From the NCBI RefSeq assembly GCF_006125015.1, contig NZ_SZZN01000001.1, forward strand, positions 62,001 to 126,000: 64,000 bases of DNA, given 5' to 3'. A program made the position numbers and the translations under genes. The first letter of the stretch is position 1, and every line of letters starts with the position of its first letter. Below the pieces are notes generated by a model. That model saw nothing but the letters and a program-made list of their open reading frames with translations, made no database searches and had not been told where the DNA came from. Positions 34,199 to 42,323 of this stretch are shown here, piece by piece. The stretch comes from Roseovarius arcticus. Its GTDB lineage: Bacteria; Pseudomonadota; Alphaproteobacteria; Rhodobacterales; Rhodobacteraceae.

Positions 34199-35305
34199 GT
34201 GCTTCATACTTTTTCCGCGCTCAACGAGAACGACATTGATGCTGGCGGTTCGTTGCAGGAGGGCGAAAGCTTCACTATGCCCGCAGGCTTCAGCCATGAG
34301 ATACAGGTTGAGGATGATGATTCCCACCTATCTGGGGATGTCGACAATATATCGGACGATTCTACCCAGTCGTCAGAGGTCTATGACGACGGCGGTTTGG
34401 TCACCAGCGGCACGATCTATGTCGATGAGATTTGGACGCTGGAGGCGCCGGACGGCACGACCTATACGGCCTATCAAATCGAAATCGAGGGAACTGCAAA
34501 GGATTTCGTGGCTTTTGCCGCACCGCCGCCGCCGCCCGGTACGGTACTAACTTTGATGTCCAGCAACGCTACCCCCGATCCGGTATCATACTCATCGATC
34601 CATGACGAAAACGCGCCGGTGTGTTATGTGTCGGGAACCCTGATCGACACACCGGACGGTCCTCGCGCGATCGAGACACTCTGCCCGGGCGATCTTGTCA
34701 ATACCGTAGATGACGGGCAGCAGCCGGTCCTTTGGATCCATCGCGGACATCAGGCTCTTGAAGGTACTTGTTCAGAAAAGCGTCCGGTCCTGATCCAAGC
34801 TGGGGCCTTCAGCAAGGGGTGCCCGTCGCGCGACCTCATCATCTCACCGCAGCACCGAATTCTGGTAGGCAGCCAGGGGCAACTAGGCGACCTGTTTTGC
34901 GGCGAGCGCTTCGCGCCGGCAAAGGCGCTCACCTTATTGCCCCGTATCCGGCATATGCGTGGCAAGCGGCAAATTACCTGGATACACTTCGCATTGAAGC
35001 GGCATAGCGTCGTGCGCGCCAACGGGTGTTATTCGGAATCGCTGCTGCTGGGGCCGATGGTGCTAAAGGGTCTTTGCCGACGTGAGCGGAGGGCCTTAGA
35101 TGAGATATTCGGCAGTGCGGTGCCCAAACAGGTGCCCTTGAACGGCCCGCCCGCACGAGAGACCCTGACCGTCGGCGAGGTGAAACGCCAAATTGCCCGG
35201 CATCTCAAAAAGGAGGGCGGTCGCGTCGCAGATGAAGTTCGGAAATGGGATCGTGATCTTGAGATGGAGCGGTACGAGGCACAGCAGATGCGAGAAGCGT
35301 CATAG
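34199..35305 (+). CDS. Hint-domain protein with an acidic N-terminal domain
   Basis: A 368-residue protein. Residues 1-115 are acidic and serine-rich with 'GGSLQEGESFTMPAGFSHEI' and end in a proline run ('APPPPPPG'); I know no family for this part. A Hint (Hedgehog/intein, Hint_2 type) domain starts at Cys142 ('VCYVSGTLIDTPDG') with 'AIETLCPGDLV' and the second motif 'IISPQHRIL' (His219). The C-terminal 60 residues are charged. The start is GTG behind AAAGGGA. Such domains can self-process. No partner gene is adjacent and no signal peptide is seen. Confidence 0.8.
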   Translation: MLHTFSALNENDIDAGGSLQEGESFTMPAGFSHEIQVEDDDSHLSGDVDNISDDSTQSSEVYDDGGLVTSGTIYVDEIWTLEAPDGTTYTAYQIEIEGTAKDFVAFAAPPPPPGTVLTLMSSNATPDPVSYSSIHDENAPVCYVSGTLIDTPDGPRAIETLCPGDLVNTVDDGQQPVLWIHRGHQALEGTCSEKRPVLIQAGAFSKGCPSRDLIISPQHRILVGSQGQLGDLFCGERFAPAKALTLLPRIRHMRGKRQITWIHFALKRHSVVRANGCYSESLLLGPMVLKGLCRRERRALDEIFGSAVPKQVPLNGPPARETLTVGEVKRQIARHLKKEGGRVADEVRKWDRDLEMERYEAQQMREAS

Positions 35306-35501
35306 GCGCTATCCCGCGCACCAGTACACGGATGCTGATACCGGCAAAGCGGCCATTGCAATTTCACGGTTAAACGTCGGCTTCGTCCGCATAGCAGGCA
35401 TCGAGGGTGGACCGGCCTTGTTTTCTAACACCCCCGCCCCTTGCAGCCAACCCTTGCCCAGCCTATACGCGCGGCTTGACCCGAGCTAAGGACGAGACCC
35501 C

Positions 35502-36290
35502 ATGGCACTCAGCGCAAATCTGAACGTGATGATGAAGGCGGCCCGCAAGGCGGGGCGCGCGCTGGCCAAGGACTTTCGCGAGGTTGAGAACCTTCAGGTC
35601 AGCATGAAGGGCGCCGGCGATTTCGTCAGCCGCGCCGATATTCAGGCTGAGCAGATCATTAAATCCGAGCTGATGAACGCGCGCCCCACCTACGGCTGGC
35701 TGGCCGAAGAGGGCGGCGAGGAGGCGGGCACAGACCCTACCCGCCGCTGGATTGTTGATCCGCTGGACGGCACGACAAACTATCTGCACGGGTTGGCGCA
35801 TTGGGCGGTGTCCATCGCGCTGGAGCATAAGGGCCAGATCGTCGCCGGTGTCGTCTATGACGCGTCCAAGGACGAACTCTTCTTTGCTGAAAAGGGCGAG
35901 GGCGCGTGGATGAACGAGTCGCGCCTGCGCGTGTCGGGGCGCGACAAGCTGATCGAGAGCATATTCTCCACCGGCCTGCCATTTGGTGGCCGTGCCGATC
36001 TGCCGCACACGTTGCAGGATCTGGCGCGCCTTTTGCCCACCTGTGCCGGTGTGCGCCGCTTTGGTGCAGCGTCGCTCGACCTCGCTTATGTTGCGGCTGG
36101 CCGCTATGACGGATTTTGGGAGCGGCGACTGCAATCGTGGGATATGGCCGCTGGCCTGCTGATCGCCCGCGAGGCCGGTGCATTGGTCGAGCCTATGACC
36201 GAAGGGCGCGAAATTCTGGACGAAGGCGCGGTTATCTGCGCCAACAACGCCATATTCAGCAAATTCGCCAAGATTATCCGCAATCAGTGA
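35502..36290 (+). CDS. suhB: Inositol monophosphatase family protein (SuhB-like)
   Basis: A 262-residue Mg-dependent phosphatase. The metal and substrate motifs are complete: 'LAEEGGEE', 'WIVDPLDGTTNYLHG' and 'WDMAAGLLIAREAGA'. SuhB-type enzymes hydrolyse inositol-1-phosphate and some also take part in rRNA transcription. The start is ATG 35502 behind a GGACGAGA. It converges on the GFA gene three bases after its stop. Confidence 0.92.
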   Translation: MALSANLNVMMKAARKAGRALAKDFREVENLQVSMKGAGDFVSRADIQAEQIIKSELMNARPTYGWLAEEGGEEAGTDPTRRWIVDPLDGTTNYLHGLAHWAVSIALEHKGQIVAGVVYDASKDELFFAEKGEGAWMNESRLRVSGRDKLIESIFSTGLPFGGRADLPHTLQDLARLLPTCAGVRRFGAASLDLAYVAAGRYDGFWERRLQSWDMAAGLLIAREAGALVEPMTEGREILDEGAVICANNAIFSKFAKIIRNQ

Positions 36291-36293
36291 TCC

Positions 36294-36653
36294 TTAGCTG
36301 TCGGATGGGTGATTGCGCCCGTCGACCCAGCCGATATCGCCCAGATCGCGGGGATTCACCCCCTCAAGTGCGGCTAAGTTGACACCGTATTCATTCGGAT
36401 TCGACCGTCTGCGATGGTGCGTGTAAATCCCGCAGATCGAGCAGAAGTAGTGCTGCGCCGTGCCGGTATTGAATGTGTAGAGCGTCAGTTTATCGGCGCC
36501 GCGCAGCACCTCGATCCCATTTAACGGAGCCGTGACTGCCGCCGCCCCGCGACGCGCGCAAAAGCTGCAATCGCAGCGGCGGGCGGTCGCAAGCCCGTCC
36601 GACAATGTCACGCGCAGTTCCACCGCTCCGCAATGGCATGTTGCCTTCATCAT
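36294..36653 (-). CDS. GFA (glutathione-dependent formaldehyde-activating) family protein
   Basis: A 119-residue zinc-binding protein of the GFA/CENP-V fold. The cysteines are in 'CHCGAVELRV', 'CDCSFCARRG' and 'YFCSICGIYTHH'. The family was named for formaldehyde activation but most members are uncharacterised. ATG 36653 lies one base after the stop of the rhomboid gene, using the overlapping AGAGGTGA as ribosome site, so the two are probably co-translated. Confidence 0.85.
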   Translation of the reverse strand: MMKATCHCGAVELRVTLSDGLATARRCDCSFCARRGAAAVTAPLNGIEVLRGADKLTLYTFNTGTAQHYFCSICGIYTHHRRRSNPNEYGVNLAALEGVNPRDLGDIGWVDGRNHPSDS

Positions 36654-36654
36654 C

Positions 36655-37401
36655 TCACCTCTTGCGTTTGACGTTTGGAATATGCGAGCGCGCATAGGCA
36701 TAGCGCGTCTCGTCATGGGGCGGATGGCCGTGCGTGCGCTTCCAGAATTGGATGCCGCCCCGGCGCAGCAGTAGTGGAATAGTCAGAACCGCGCCGATGA
36801 CAAAGCCGCCAGCATGGGCCCAGTATGCCACACCGCCGCCGCCCGTCTGCATCGACAGCCCGCCAAACAGCTGAAAAACGAACCACACGCCCAGCATTAG
36901 CCACGCAGGAATGGGCACGACCCTGAATATAAAGATCAGGATGATGAGAATATCGACCTTTGCCTTGGGGTATAGCAGCAGGTAGCCGCCCATCACGCCC
37001 GCGATGGCGCCAGATGCGCCAACGGTCGGAACCAGCGAATAAGGCTCGGACGCCAGTTGCACCAGTCCGGCGCCGATGCCGCAGGAAAGGTAGAAGGCGA
37101 GGTAGGGCAGGTGGCCCATCTCATCCTCAAGGTTATCGCCAAAGACCCAGAGGAATAGCATGTTGCCTGCCAGATGCATCCAGCCGCCATGCAAAAACAT
37201 AGAGGTAAACAGCGTTTCATACGCGCTATCATACACTATTTTTGCCGGAATCATCGCCCAGTTCACATAGAATAAGTTCAGCGAATATGGGTCGCTGAAG
37301 AGAGACCAATAGCTGAGGAATACGCCGATATTCGCCACGATCAGCGCGTAGGTTACATAGGGCGTACGCCCCGACGGGTTATGATCGCGGATGGGAAACA
37401 T
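36655..37401 (-). CDS. Rhomboid family intramembrane serine protease
   Basis: A 248-residue membrane protein with about six helices. The catalytic serine is in 'VGASGAIAG' and the catalytic His in 'AHAGGF'; the rhomboid motif 'HGGWMHLAGNMLFLWVFGDNLED' is complete. A basic tail ends 'NVKRKR'. Its start codon lies inside an 11-base inverted repeat that may end putA transcription. The gene lies 36 bases after putA on the same strand and is followed by the GFA gene. Confidence 0.93.
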   Translation of the reverse strand: MFPIRDHNPSGRTPYVTYALIVANIGVFLSYWSLFSDPYSLNLFYVNWAMIPAKIVYDSAYETLFTSMFLHGGWMHLAGNMLFLWVFGDNLEDEMGHLPYLAFYLSCGIGAGLVQLASEPYSLVPTVGASGAIAGVMGGYLLLYPKAKVDILIILIFIFRVVPIPAWLMLGVWFVFQLFGGLSMQTGGGGVAYWAHAGGFVIGAVLTIPLLLRRGGIQFWKRTHGHPPHDETRYAYARSHIPNVKRKR

Positions 37402-37422
37402 GGGGCCACGTTGGCCCCATGT
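37398..37422 (-). terminator. Perfect hairpin between putA and the rhomboid gene, covering its start codon
   Basis: ACATGGGGCCA (37398-37408) pairs perfectly with TGGCCCCATGT (37412-37422) around three bases. On the minus strand it follows putA by 15 bases; the ATG of rhomboid is in the distal arm. It could stop putA transcription or hide the rhomboid start. The tail after it is TTCCC, not a strong T run. Confidence 0.55.
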
Positions 37423-37437
37423 CTCAGTGCCGTCAAG

Positions 37438-40400
37438 TTACGACGCGCCGCCCAAGAGCGCGGCATTTCCGCCCGCCGCCGTGGTGTCGACGCAGACGTG
37501 CCGCTCGTTCAGAACGTAGCCTGCATCGGGCAGCCCTGTGATCAGCGGCAGGATCGGCCCGGTTCGTTTGCTGAGCGCTTGCGCATAGGGCCGCGCCATG
37601 CCCGGCTCGCCCCAGTATAGTGCGCCGGAAAAGCCGGTGAGCGTGGTTAGCGCCTCGGGCGGGACCGTTCCTGTTACCTCGACAGCCATGCCGCCAAGGC
37701 CGACGATTGAGCGGGCTTGCGCCTTGGCCGACTCGCGGCCCGGACCCATGCAAAGAAGCGGCTGGCGCGCGTGGCTGGTCAGGCGGTTTGACTCGCCCGT
37801 CGGGCCGGGCATCAACTGGTCCTCGCGGGGGGCCATTTCTACGGTCTTTGCCTTGTTTAGCATCGCTTGGATGTCCTTGGCGGCCATGATCCCTTCGAAA
37901 TCCTGACCGGCCATTGGCGCGGGATGCGCGGTAAAGCGGGGTAGGTAGTGCGGGCCGCCGGCCTTTGGCCCGGTGCCCGACAGCCCCTCACCGCCAAACG
38001 GCTGCGATCCGACAATCGCGCCAATCTGGTTGCGATTGACATAGATGTTGCCGGCCTGCACCCGCTCGGTCACGTATTGCACGCGGTCATCGATGCGCGT
38101 CATCAGGCCGAATGTCAGGCCATATCCGGTGTCATTGATCGCATTTATAACCTTGTCCAACTCGGTCGCGCCGAAAGTCGCCATGTGCAGGACGGGGCCG
38201 AAAATCTCGCGCTCCATATCCTCGATACCATTCACACGGATCAGGGTGGGCGCGATGTAGGTGCCGGAATTGGGTGTCTTGAGCTCATGGATCAGGCGCC
38301 CTTCGGCGCGGGCGGTCTGGATATGCTCGGCGATACCTGCGCGGGCTGTCTCGTCGATGACCGGGCCGCAATCGGTGCTCAGATCCCAGGGCATGCCGAT
38401 TACCACGGCGTCCATTGCGCCTACCAGCATTTTGGTGAATTCCTCAACAATATCCTCCTGCACGTAGAGGCAGCGCAGGGCCGAGCAGCGCTGTCCGGCG
38501 GACTGGAACGCCGATTCCACGATGGCCTGCACGGCCTGTTCGGGAAGCGCGGTACTGTCGACGATCATCGCATTCATGCCGCCAGTCTCGGCGATCAAAG
38601 GCGCGCCGGGGGCGAGGTTGTCGGCCATGGCGCTACGGATCTTCATCGCGGTCGCGGTGGACCCTGTGAACGCGACGCCGGATACGCGCGCGTCAGACGT
38701 CAGCGCGGCGCCCACTCCGCCGCCGCCGGGCAGCATTTGAAGCGCCGCTTTCGGCACGCCTGCCTTGTGCATAAGGCCTACGGCGAAATGAGCGATCAGC
38801 GGTGTTTGCTCGGCCGGCTTGGACAGGACGGCATTGCCAGCGGCCAATGCTGCCGCGATCTGGCCGGTAAAGATAGCGAGCGGGAAGTTCCACGGGCTGA
38901 TGCAGGTGAACGTGCCGACAGGTCCCGTATCTGGTGCATTGGCGCCGTAGTAGCGCAGGAAATCGACGGCCTCGCGCAATTCGCCCACGGCGTCCAGCTG
39001 GCTCTTGCCTGCCTCGCGGGCGAGGATGGCGAAAATCTCGCCGAAGTTTTCCTCGTAGAGATCGCCAATGCGCGCCAGAATTTTGCCGCGCTCGGCTGCG
39101 CTGGCGGTCCAGGGGGCGGACATGCTCAGCGCCGTCTCGATGTCGGCGCGGCTGGCATTGGCAACGGTGCCGAGGCGGTCGGCGGGATCGGCGGGGTTAT
39201 CGACGTTCACCGCATCCTCGGGCTGGGCCTTGGCGGCCAGCACCGGCGCAGCGGTCCATTCGGCGGTGGCAAAGGGCGTGCGCGCGGCCTCAATGTCGTC
39301 CAGTGTTGGCTGGTGTTTCAGGTCGAAACCTTTGGAGTTCACGCGCTCAGGCAGGAACAGCTCAGGGCCGGTTGGCAGATCTATGCCCTCCTGCTCGACC
39401 ATGTGAAACGGATCGGCGGCAACGAGTTCGGGCGCGACATCCTCATCGACGATCTGATTGACGAAGCTGGAGTTGGCGCCGTTTTCCAGCAATCGGCGCA
39501 CGAGATATGCCAGCAGATCGCGGTGCGCGCCGACGGGCGCATAGATGCGGCAGCGCGTGCCCTCTTCCTTGAGCACGATGTCGTGCAGCGCCTCGCCCAT
39601 GCCATGTAGGCGCTGGAATTCGTACGCTTCGGGATCGGTGGCCATGTCCAGAACGGCCGCAACCGTGTGGGCGTTATGTGTGGCAAATTGCGGATAGATC
39701 CGGTCCGTCATCGACAGCAGCTTGCGCGCGCCGGCGATATAGCTGACGTCTGTTGCGGGCTTGGACGTAAAGACTGGAAAGCCGTCAATGCCGTCGACTT
39801 GGGCGCGCTTAATTTCTGTATCCCAATAGGCGCCTTTGACCAGACGCACCATGATGCGGCGGTCCAGCCGTGTGGCCAGATCGTAGAGATAATCAAGGAC
39901 GTAGCCAGCGCGCTGGCCGTACGCTTGCACCACCACACCAAAGCCGTCCCAACCTGCCAGAGCAGGCTCTGCCAGCACCGTCTCGATGACGTCCAGCGAC
40001 AGGGCGAGGCGACCCGCCTCTTCTGCGTCGATGTTCAGGCCCATACCTGCGGATTTGGCCAACAGCGCGAGGCTGCGAAGGCGCGGCACGAGGATGTCCA
40101 TAACCTGGCTGCGCTGCGCGACCTCATAGCGCGGATGAAGCGCCGACAGCTTGACTGAAATACCCGGGTTTTTGCGGATATCGTCATTGGTGCACGCCTG
40201 CGCGATGGCGCTGATGGCGCGGCTATAGCTAAGGTGATAGCGCGTTGCGTCACGATCGGTTCGCGCAGCCTCGCCCAGCATATCGTAGGAGTAGGTGTAG
40301 CCCTTTTTCTCCAGCTTTTCGGCGCGCTCCATCGCGTTCTGGATATTCTCGCCCAGCACAAAGTTGCGGCCCATTTCCTTCATCGCGCGCGCGACGGCGG

Positions 40401-40869
40401 TGCGGATCACAGGCTCACCCATTCGCTTGACCGCGCTGCGCAGATGGCCGACGGGACCCTTGCGATCCTCCTTCAGCACCTTGCCGGTAAGCATAAGGGC
40501 CCATGTTGAGGCGTTGACCAAAGACGAGGTAGATTGGCCCATATGCTTGCCCCAGTCGCTGGGCGCGATCTTGTCCTCGATCAGGGCGTCGATCGTTTCC
40601 GCGTCTGGCACGCGCAGCAGCGCCTCGGCCAGACACATCAGTGCGATACCCTCATCGGTCGATAGGCCATACTCCGCCAGAAACACCTCCATCAGACCCG
40701 GATTGGACGACGCCCTAATGGCACGCACCAGCTCTGCGCCGCGGGCGCAGATCCGCGCGCGATCCTCAGGCGACAAGTTCGCTTCGGCCTTGAGCCGGTC
40801 AATAGTTGCGGCCTCGCTTGCATAAGTTTGCAAGTCAACGGCGCGGCGGGCGTCTGTATCGTATGGCAT
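37438..40869 (-). CDS. putA: Bifunctional proline dehydrogenase / P5C dehydrogenase PutA
   Basis: A 1143-residue bifunctional enzyme that oxidises proline to glutamate. The proline dehydrogenase half (to about residue 480) has 'YSYDMLGEAARTDRDA', 'ISVKLSALHPRYE', 'MRLVKGAYWDTEIKRAQ' style motifs. The aldehyde dehydrogenase half has 'CISPWNFPLAIFTGQIAAALAAGNAVLSKPAEQTP', catalytic 'AGQRCSALRCLYVQ' and 'FGGEGLSGTGPKAGG'. No N-terminal ribbon-helix-helix is seen, so it is not itself a repressor. ATG 40869 follows AAAGGA; longer readings are unlikely. Divergent from an Lrp-type regulator. Confidence 0.95.
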   Translation of the reverse strand: MPYDTDARRAVDLQTYASEAATIDRLKAEANLSPEDRARICARGAELVRAIRASSNPGLMEVFLAEYGLSTDEGIALMCLAEALLRVPDAETIDALIEDKIAPSDWGKHMGQSTSSLVNASTWALMLTGKVLKEDRKGPVGHLRSAVKRMGEPVIRTAVARAMKEMGRNFVLGENIQNAMERAEKLEKKGYTYSYDMLGEAARTDRDATRYHLSYSRAISAIAQACTNDDIRKNPGISVKLSALHPRYEVAQRSQVMDILVPRLRSLALLAKSAGMGLNIDAEEAGRLALSLDVIETVLAEPALAGWDGFGVVVQAYGQRAGYVLDYLYDLATRLDRRIMVRLVKGAYWDTEIKRAQVDGIDGFPVFTSKPATDVSYIAGARKLLSMTDRIYPQFATHNAHTVAAVLDMATDPEAYEFQRLHGMGEALHDIVLKEEGTRCRIYAPVGAHRDLLAYLVRRLLENGANSSFVNQIVDEDVAPELVAADPFHMVEQEGIDLPTGPELFLPERVNSKGFDLKHQPTLDDIEAARTPFATAEWTAAPVLAAKAQPEDAVNVDNPADPADRLGTVANASRADIETALSMSAPWTASAAERGKILARIGDLYEENFGEIFAILAREAGKSQLDAVGELREAVDFLRYYGANAPDTGPVGTFTCISPWNFPLAIFTGQIAAALAAGNAVLSKPAEQTPLIAHFAVGLMHKAGVPKAALQMLPGGGGVGAALTSDARVSGVAFTGSTATAMKIRSAMADNLAPGAPLIAETGGMNAMIVDSTALPEQAVQAIVESAFQSAGQRCSALRCLYVQEDIVEEFTKMLVGAMDAVVIGMPWDLSTDCGPVIDETARAGIAEHIQTARAEGRLIHELKTPNSGTYIAPTLIRVNGIEDMEREIFGPVLHMATFGATELDKVINAINDTGYGLTFGLMTRIDDRVQYVTERVQAGNIYVNRNQIGAIVGSQPFGGEGLSGTGPKAGGPHYLPRFTAHPAPMAGQDFEGIMAAKDIQAMLNKAKTVEMAPREDQLMPGPTGESNRLTSHARQPLLCMGPGRESAKAQARSIVGLGGMAVEVTGTVPPEALTTLTGFSGALYWGEPGMARPYAQALSKRTGPILPLITGLPDAGYVLNERHVCVDTTAAGGNAALLGGAS

Positions 40870-40958
40870 AAGGGCATCCTTTGGTGGCAGTGGCCGAAGG
40901 GCGGTGATGAATTGAACTAGCGTAGCACGGAATGTTTGGTTATTTTTCCTGTTAGATG

Positions 40959-40978
40959 TCATTTCGCAATGCGAATGA
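40959..40978. promoter_or_regulatory. Candidate PutR operator between putA and the Lrp-type gene
   Basis: TCATTTCGC (40959-40967), AAT, GCGAATGA (40971-40978) form a dyad that is perfect except for one extra T on the left arm. It lies in the putA/regulator gap, just in front of the regulator start. An Lrp-type activator site is the natural guess. Confidence 0.5.
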
Positions 40979-40999
40979 GTGGAAATGAGGCCTGGCGCT

Positions 41000-41467
41000 A
41001 TGCAAATCGATCTGGATAAGTTCGACAAGGCGATCCTGCGTGTGCTAACCACCGATGGGCGCATTAGTATCACCGATCTGGCCCACCGAATCGGCCTGTC
41101 CAAGTCGCCCACGCAGGCCCGGCTGCGCAGGCTGGAGGGGGATGGCGTGATCTCCGGCTACCGCGCGATGATAGACCCGATCCGGCTGGGGCTGGATCAC
41201 GTTAGCTTTGTCGAGGTGCGCCTGACCGACACGCGAGAGGCTGCACTGGCCGCGTTCAACGATGCGGTGCGCAAGATCCCCGAAGTTGAGCAGGTGCACC
41301 TCATCGCCGGAAATTTCGATTATCTGATGAAGGTCCGGACCCGCAACATGAACGAATACCGCCAGATGCTGGCCGACCGGATCAGTACTTTGCCGCATGT
41401 CGCAGGCACCAGCACCTACGTCGCGATGCAGGCGGTCAAGGAAAATGCGCCAGAGGATGCGATCTGA
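41000..41467 (+). CDS. putR: Lrp/AsnC-family regulator, probable PutR
   Basis: A 155-residue Lrp-type regulator: N-terminal helix-turn-helix ('LDKFDKAILRVLTTDGRISITDLAHRIGLSKSPTQARLRRLE') and a C-terminal RAM effector domain ('VEVRLTDTREAALAAF ... VEQVHLIAGNFDYLMKVRT'). ATG 41000 sits nine bases behind GAGG; ATG 40985 would add five residues. It is divergent from putA, matching PutR, which activates putA in response to proline in relatives. Confidence 0.87.
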   Translation: MQIDLDKFDKAILRVLTTDGRISITDLAHRIGLSKSPTQARLRRLEGDGVISGYRAMIDPIRLGLDHVSFVEVRLTDTREAALAAFNDAVRKIPEVEQVHLIAGNFDYLMKVRTRNMNEYRQMLADRISTLPHVAGTSTYVAMQAVKENAPEDAI

Positions 41468-41529
41468 ACGGACATGATCTGCGCGGACGTGATTTGACTG
41501 AAACCTGTGGAGCGGTGTTAACGTGGGGT

Positions 41530-42078
41530 ATGAAACATATCTTAATCGCCCTTAGTCTCGCGGCCGCCCCAGCCCAAGCGCAGACTTGCCCGCCTGCGCC
41601 CTCCCACTCAGATGCGCTGCAGGCGCTGGTGGCTGAGGCGCAGGCCGCCCCGGACCGCGCCGCCGGTATGGACGTGTCAAACCGGATGTGGATGCTATGG
41701 ACCGACGCGCCTGACGACCACGCGCAGGAATTGCTGGACGAGGGCATGGCGCGGCGAGAGAGCTATGATTACGATGGCGCAATGACCGCGCTGGTGGCGT
41801 TGATTGAGTACTGCCCAGATTACGCAGAAGGATATAACCAGCGCGCGTTTGTCCATTTCCTGCGGCAGGATTACGCCGCCGCGCTACCCGATCTAAACCG
41901 TACGTTGGATTTATCGCCGCAGCATGTGGCCGCCCTGACCGGCAAGGCGCTGACCCTGACTGCGCTGGACCGCAGGGGCGAGGCCGCTCTGGCCCTGCGC
42001 GCGGCGCTAAAAATGAACCCGTGGTTGTCCGAACGCAGCTTGCTACCCGTGCTAGAGGAGGCCGAAGACGCGCTTTGA
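41530..42078 (+). CDS. Secreted tetratricopeptide-repeat protein
   Basis: A 182-residue protein with a signal peptide (residues 1-17, 'MKHILIALSLAAAPAQA') and two or three TPR-like repeats: 'EGMARRESYDYDGAMTALVALIEYCPDYAEGYNQRAFVHFLRQDYAAALPDLNRTLDLSPQHVAALTGKAL' is the readable core region. TPRs mediate protein contact; the partner is unknown. It lies 62 bases after the Lrp gene and before tRNA-Leu. Start chosen for the signal peptide rather than the longer frame at 41494. Confidence 0.75.
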   Translation: MKHILIALSLAAAPAQAQTCPPAPSHSDALQALVAEAQAAPDRAAGMDVSNRMWMLWTDAPDDHAQELLDEGMARRESYDYDGAMTALVALIEYCPDYAEGYNQRAFVHFLRQDYAAALPDLNRTLDLSPQHVAALTGKALTLTALDRRGEAALALRAALKMNPWLSERSLLPVLEEAEDAL

Positions 42079-42129
42079 TGTCTGCGGGCGCTTTACACGG
42101 GCGCTGACGTGGGTATGGTCCGCCCCAAT

Positions 42130-42216
42130 GCGGGCGTGATGGAATGGTAGACATACCAGACTTAAAATCTGTTGGGGCGTGTCCCCGTGCGGGTTCGAGT
42201 CCCGCCGCCCGCACCA
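42130..42216 (+). tRNA. tRNA-Leu (anticodon UAA)
   Basis: The 87-base cloverleaf has acceptor arms GCGGGCG (42130-42136) and CGCCCGC (42206-42212), anticodon loop CTTAAAA (42161-42167, anticodon TAA), a long variable arm with GGGGCGTGTCCCC, and T arm GCGGG-TTCGAGT-CCCGC. The CCA end (42214-42216) is encoded. The long variable arm fits a class II leucine tRNA. Confidence 0.95.
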
Positions 42217-42221
42217 AAGGG

Positions 42222-42240
42222 GAATTTTCACAGAAAATTC
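42222..42240 (+). terminator. AT-rich hairpin just after tRNA-Leu
   Basis: GAATTTTC and GAAAATTC (42222-42229 and 42233-42240) form an eight-base perfect stem with a three-base loop, five bases after the CCA end. No T run follows. It may help 3' processing or weak termination. Confidence 0.45.
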
Positions 42241-42323
42241 ACCGCCGCACTTTCCTCAAACACGCACAAAAGGGGCAGGCGTTTCGCGCAGCGAAATGCC
42301 GAGAGCGGGCATAGATCCCCCAA

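Noticed and set aside
37948..39609. A 553-residue plus-strand frame opposite putA
   Set aside because: PutA has both enzyme domains intact on the minus strand; the opposite frame has no recognisable domain or ribosome site.
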